Origin: Hydrogenophaga sp.
GTDB lineage: Bacteria > Pseudomonadota > Gammaproteobacteria > Burkholderiales > Burkholderiaceae_C
Assembly: GCF_011390835.1 (NCBI RefSeq)
Contig: NZ_JAABRQ010000019.1
Span: forward strand, 1 to 64,000
Direction: 5' to 3'
DNA: 64,000 bases
Shown here: positions 63,077 through 64,000 of the stretch, piece after piece
Layout of the letters: every line of letters begins with the position of its first letter
How positions within the stretch are numbered: position 1 is the stretch's first letter
Position numbers and translations under genes: made by a program
Notes under the pieces: generated by a model
What the model saw: the letters and a program-made list of their open reading frames with translations, nothing else
The model's database searches: none
Told to the model about the DNA's origin: nothing

Positions 63077-63379
63077 AGTTCAAGATCGACGTCCAGGAGG
63101 ACGGTGCCCGCTTGGACGTTGACTGGCCATCGATTGCGCGAGGTGCTTCAGGATCGACCCTGATGCCAGTCTGCAGGGAGCGCCCGAAGACACACCAGGC
63201 GGCAGCAACGACCGCCCCGCTCTCTTGCGCTGCGCGGGAGCCCAACATCAAAGCTGCACAGATAAGGACCCGTCCAGCCAAAGGGTTGATCGGCTCAAGG
63301 CGGATCTGTACCGTATCTGTTCACGAACCGGAAAGGCTGGAGCAAACCCGATAAGCTTGCACCTACTCTGTTTCCGGCA
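63077..63379 (+). other. Gene-free stretch with an inverted repeat
   Basis: About 300 bp without a supported gene. ACGTCCA (63089-63095) and TGGACGT (63113-63119) form a 7-bp inverted repeat just after the carboxyltransferase stop; it may help end the operon but has no T-tract. Nothing else is recognised. Confidence 0.45.
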
Positions 63380-64000
63380 TGAACTCCCCGCCACCCGACC
63401 ACTCCATCGCCGCGCTGCGCGAGCGCCACGGTGAGCGCTACCGCTGGCTGTTGCTGCTCTCGGTGATGGTGGGCACGATGGCGTCCATCATGTCGGCGAC
63501 CATCGTCAACGTGGCGATCCCCGACATGAGCCAGCACTTCGCACTCGGTCAGGAGCGCGCCCAGTGGGTCAGCTCGGGCTTCATGGCCGCCATGACGGTC
63601 TCCATGCTCACCACCCCCTGGCTGCTCGCGCGCTACGGTTACCGGCGCACCTACGAGGGCTGCATGTGGCTGCTGCTGGCCGGCGGTGTGGCCGGTGGGC
63701 TGGCTCAGCATTTCCCGCTGGTGCTGGCCGCGCGCGTGGCCGAGGGTCTCGCCGCCGGTGTCGTGCAGCCGATCCCGGCCATCATCATCCTGCGCGCTTT
63801 CCATCCCAGCGAGCAGGGTCGGGCAAGCGGTATTTTCGGCATGGGCGTGGTGATGGCGCCCGCCATCGGTCCCAGCATCGGCGGCCTGCTGGTCGACGGA
63901 CTGGGCTGGCGCTCGATCTTCTACATGGTGGTGCCGTTCTGCCTGGCCTCCTTGTGGCTGGCGCGGCGCTATGTGCCCACCAACGCCCCGGGCGGTGCCG
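63380..64000 (+). CDS. MFS transporter, DHA2-type drug efflux (cut by window edge)
   Basis: The first 207 codons of a 14-helix type MFS pump: RWLLLLSVMVGTMASIMSAT, VNVAIPDMSQHFALGQERAQ, motif A-like LARYGYRRTY, and the antiporter motif C GVVMAPAIGPSIGGLLVDGL. The family exports drugs or metabolites with H+. The substrate is not predictable, and the C-terminal half is outside the window. Confidence 0.9.

Noticed and set aside
62886..63354. Frames on both strands after the carboxyltransferase
   Set aside because: They overlap the carboxyltransferase end and have no domain or coding bias.

Overview
The window is high-GC, gene-dense chromosomal DNA from a betaproteobacterium, most likely Burkholderiales, family Comamonadaceae (a Hydrogenophaga/Rhodoferax-like relative; the genus cannot be fixed from sequence alone). 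The evidence is the tRNA-Tyr/Gly/Thr-tuf cluster, a trpE-trpG...trpD-trpC operon, the lptA-lptB-rpoN block, thiL/pgpA/pncC, a Bug-type receptor with CaiB CoA-transferases, and TRAP transport. I see no rRNA, CRISPR array, complete insertion sequence or prophage. Many genes overlap by 1-8 nt or sit only a few bases apart, so most of the window is operons.

Region by region. 1-580: three tRNA genes reading leftward into tuf. 590-7520: a leftward tryptophan operon, trpE-trpG-ltaE-(LysE exporter)-trpD-(58-aa membrane ORF)-trpC-ung, preceded by a candidate attenuator with a 27-codon leader peptide carrying Trp-Pro-Trp. 7670-13060: a CHI-like exported protein, gph, a DsrE protein, rpe, apaG, a CPA2 antiporter and thiL. 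13066-15957: a membrane protein with a TIR-like tail on the opposite strand, lying between thiL and pgpA-pncC. 15962-23635: an Acg-type nitroreductase with a divergent LysR regulator, an AlkD-like repair protein, a CZB-like protein, a SEC-C protein, an FMN glutamate-synthase-like enzyme and a YwqK/MORN protein. 23607-31868: leftward block of PIN, THUMP RNA methyltransferase, rpoN, lptB, lptA, dsbA, SPOR protein and argS. 31948-37544: a Tat-exported DsrE protein, an ArgP-like regulator divergent from a LysE/ArgO exporter, two small lipoproteins in a less GC-rich patch, a LysR regulator and a broken DUF1569 gene.

37585-42990: CoA-transferase plus HMG-CoA-lyase pair, a haloacid dehalogenase, and malate synthase G with a clear terminator. 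43040-49711: an Lrp regulator, then a TRAP transporter operon (dctP-dctQ-dctM), a TauE/SafE exporter, a gamma-glutamyltransferase homologue and a small ORF. A textbook -24/-12 sigma-54 promoter stands before dctP, and rpoN itself is in the window. 49719-57300: a crotonase with a C-terminal nonsense codon, an SGNH hydrolase, a trypsin-like protease, tri- and di-haem cytochromes c, mgtE, a separate MgtE/CBS-like protein and an MscS channel. 57393-63076: two small proteins, then an operon of biotin carrier, GntR regulator, CoA-transferase, Bug receptor and carboxyltransferase without a biotin carboxylase. A perfect GntR-type operator lies inside its promoter. 63380-64000: the start of an MFS efflux pump.

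The strongest points for follow-up are the trp attenuator with an apparently leaderless TrpL, the membrane-anchored TIR-like protein, the AccC-less carboxylase operon with its operator, the sigma-54 TRAP promoter, and two genes interrupted by TAA codons.
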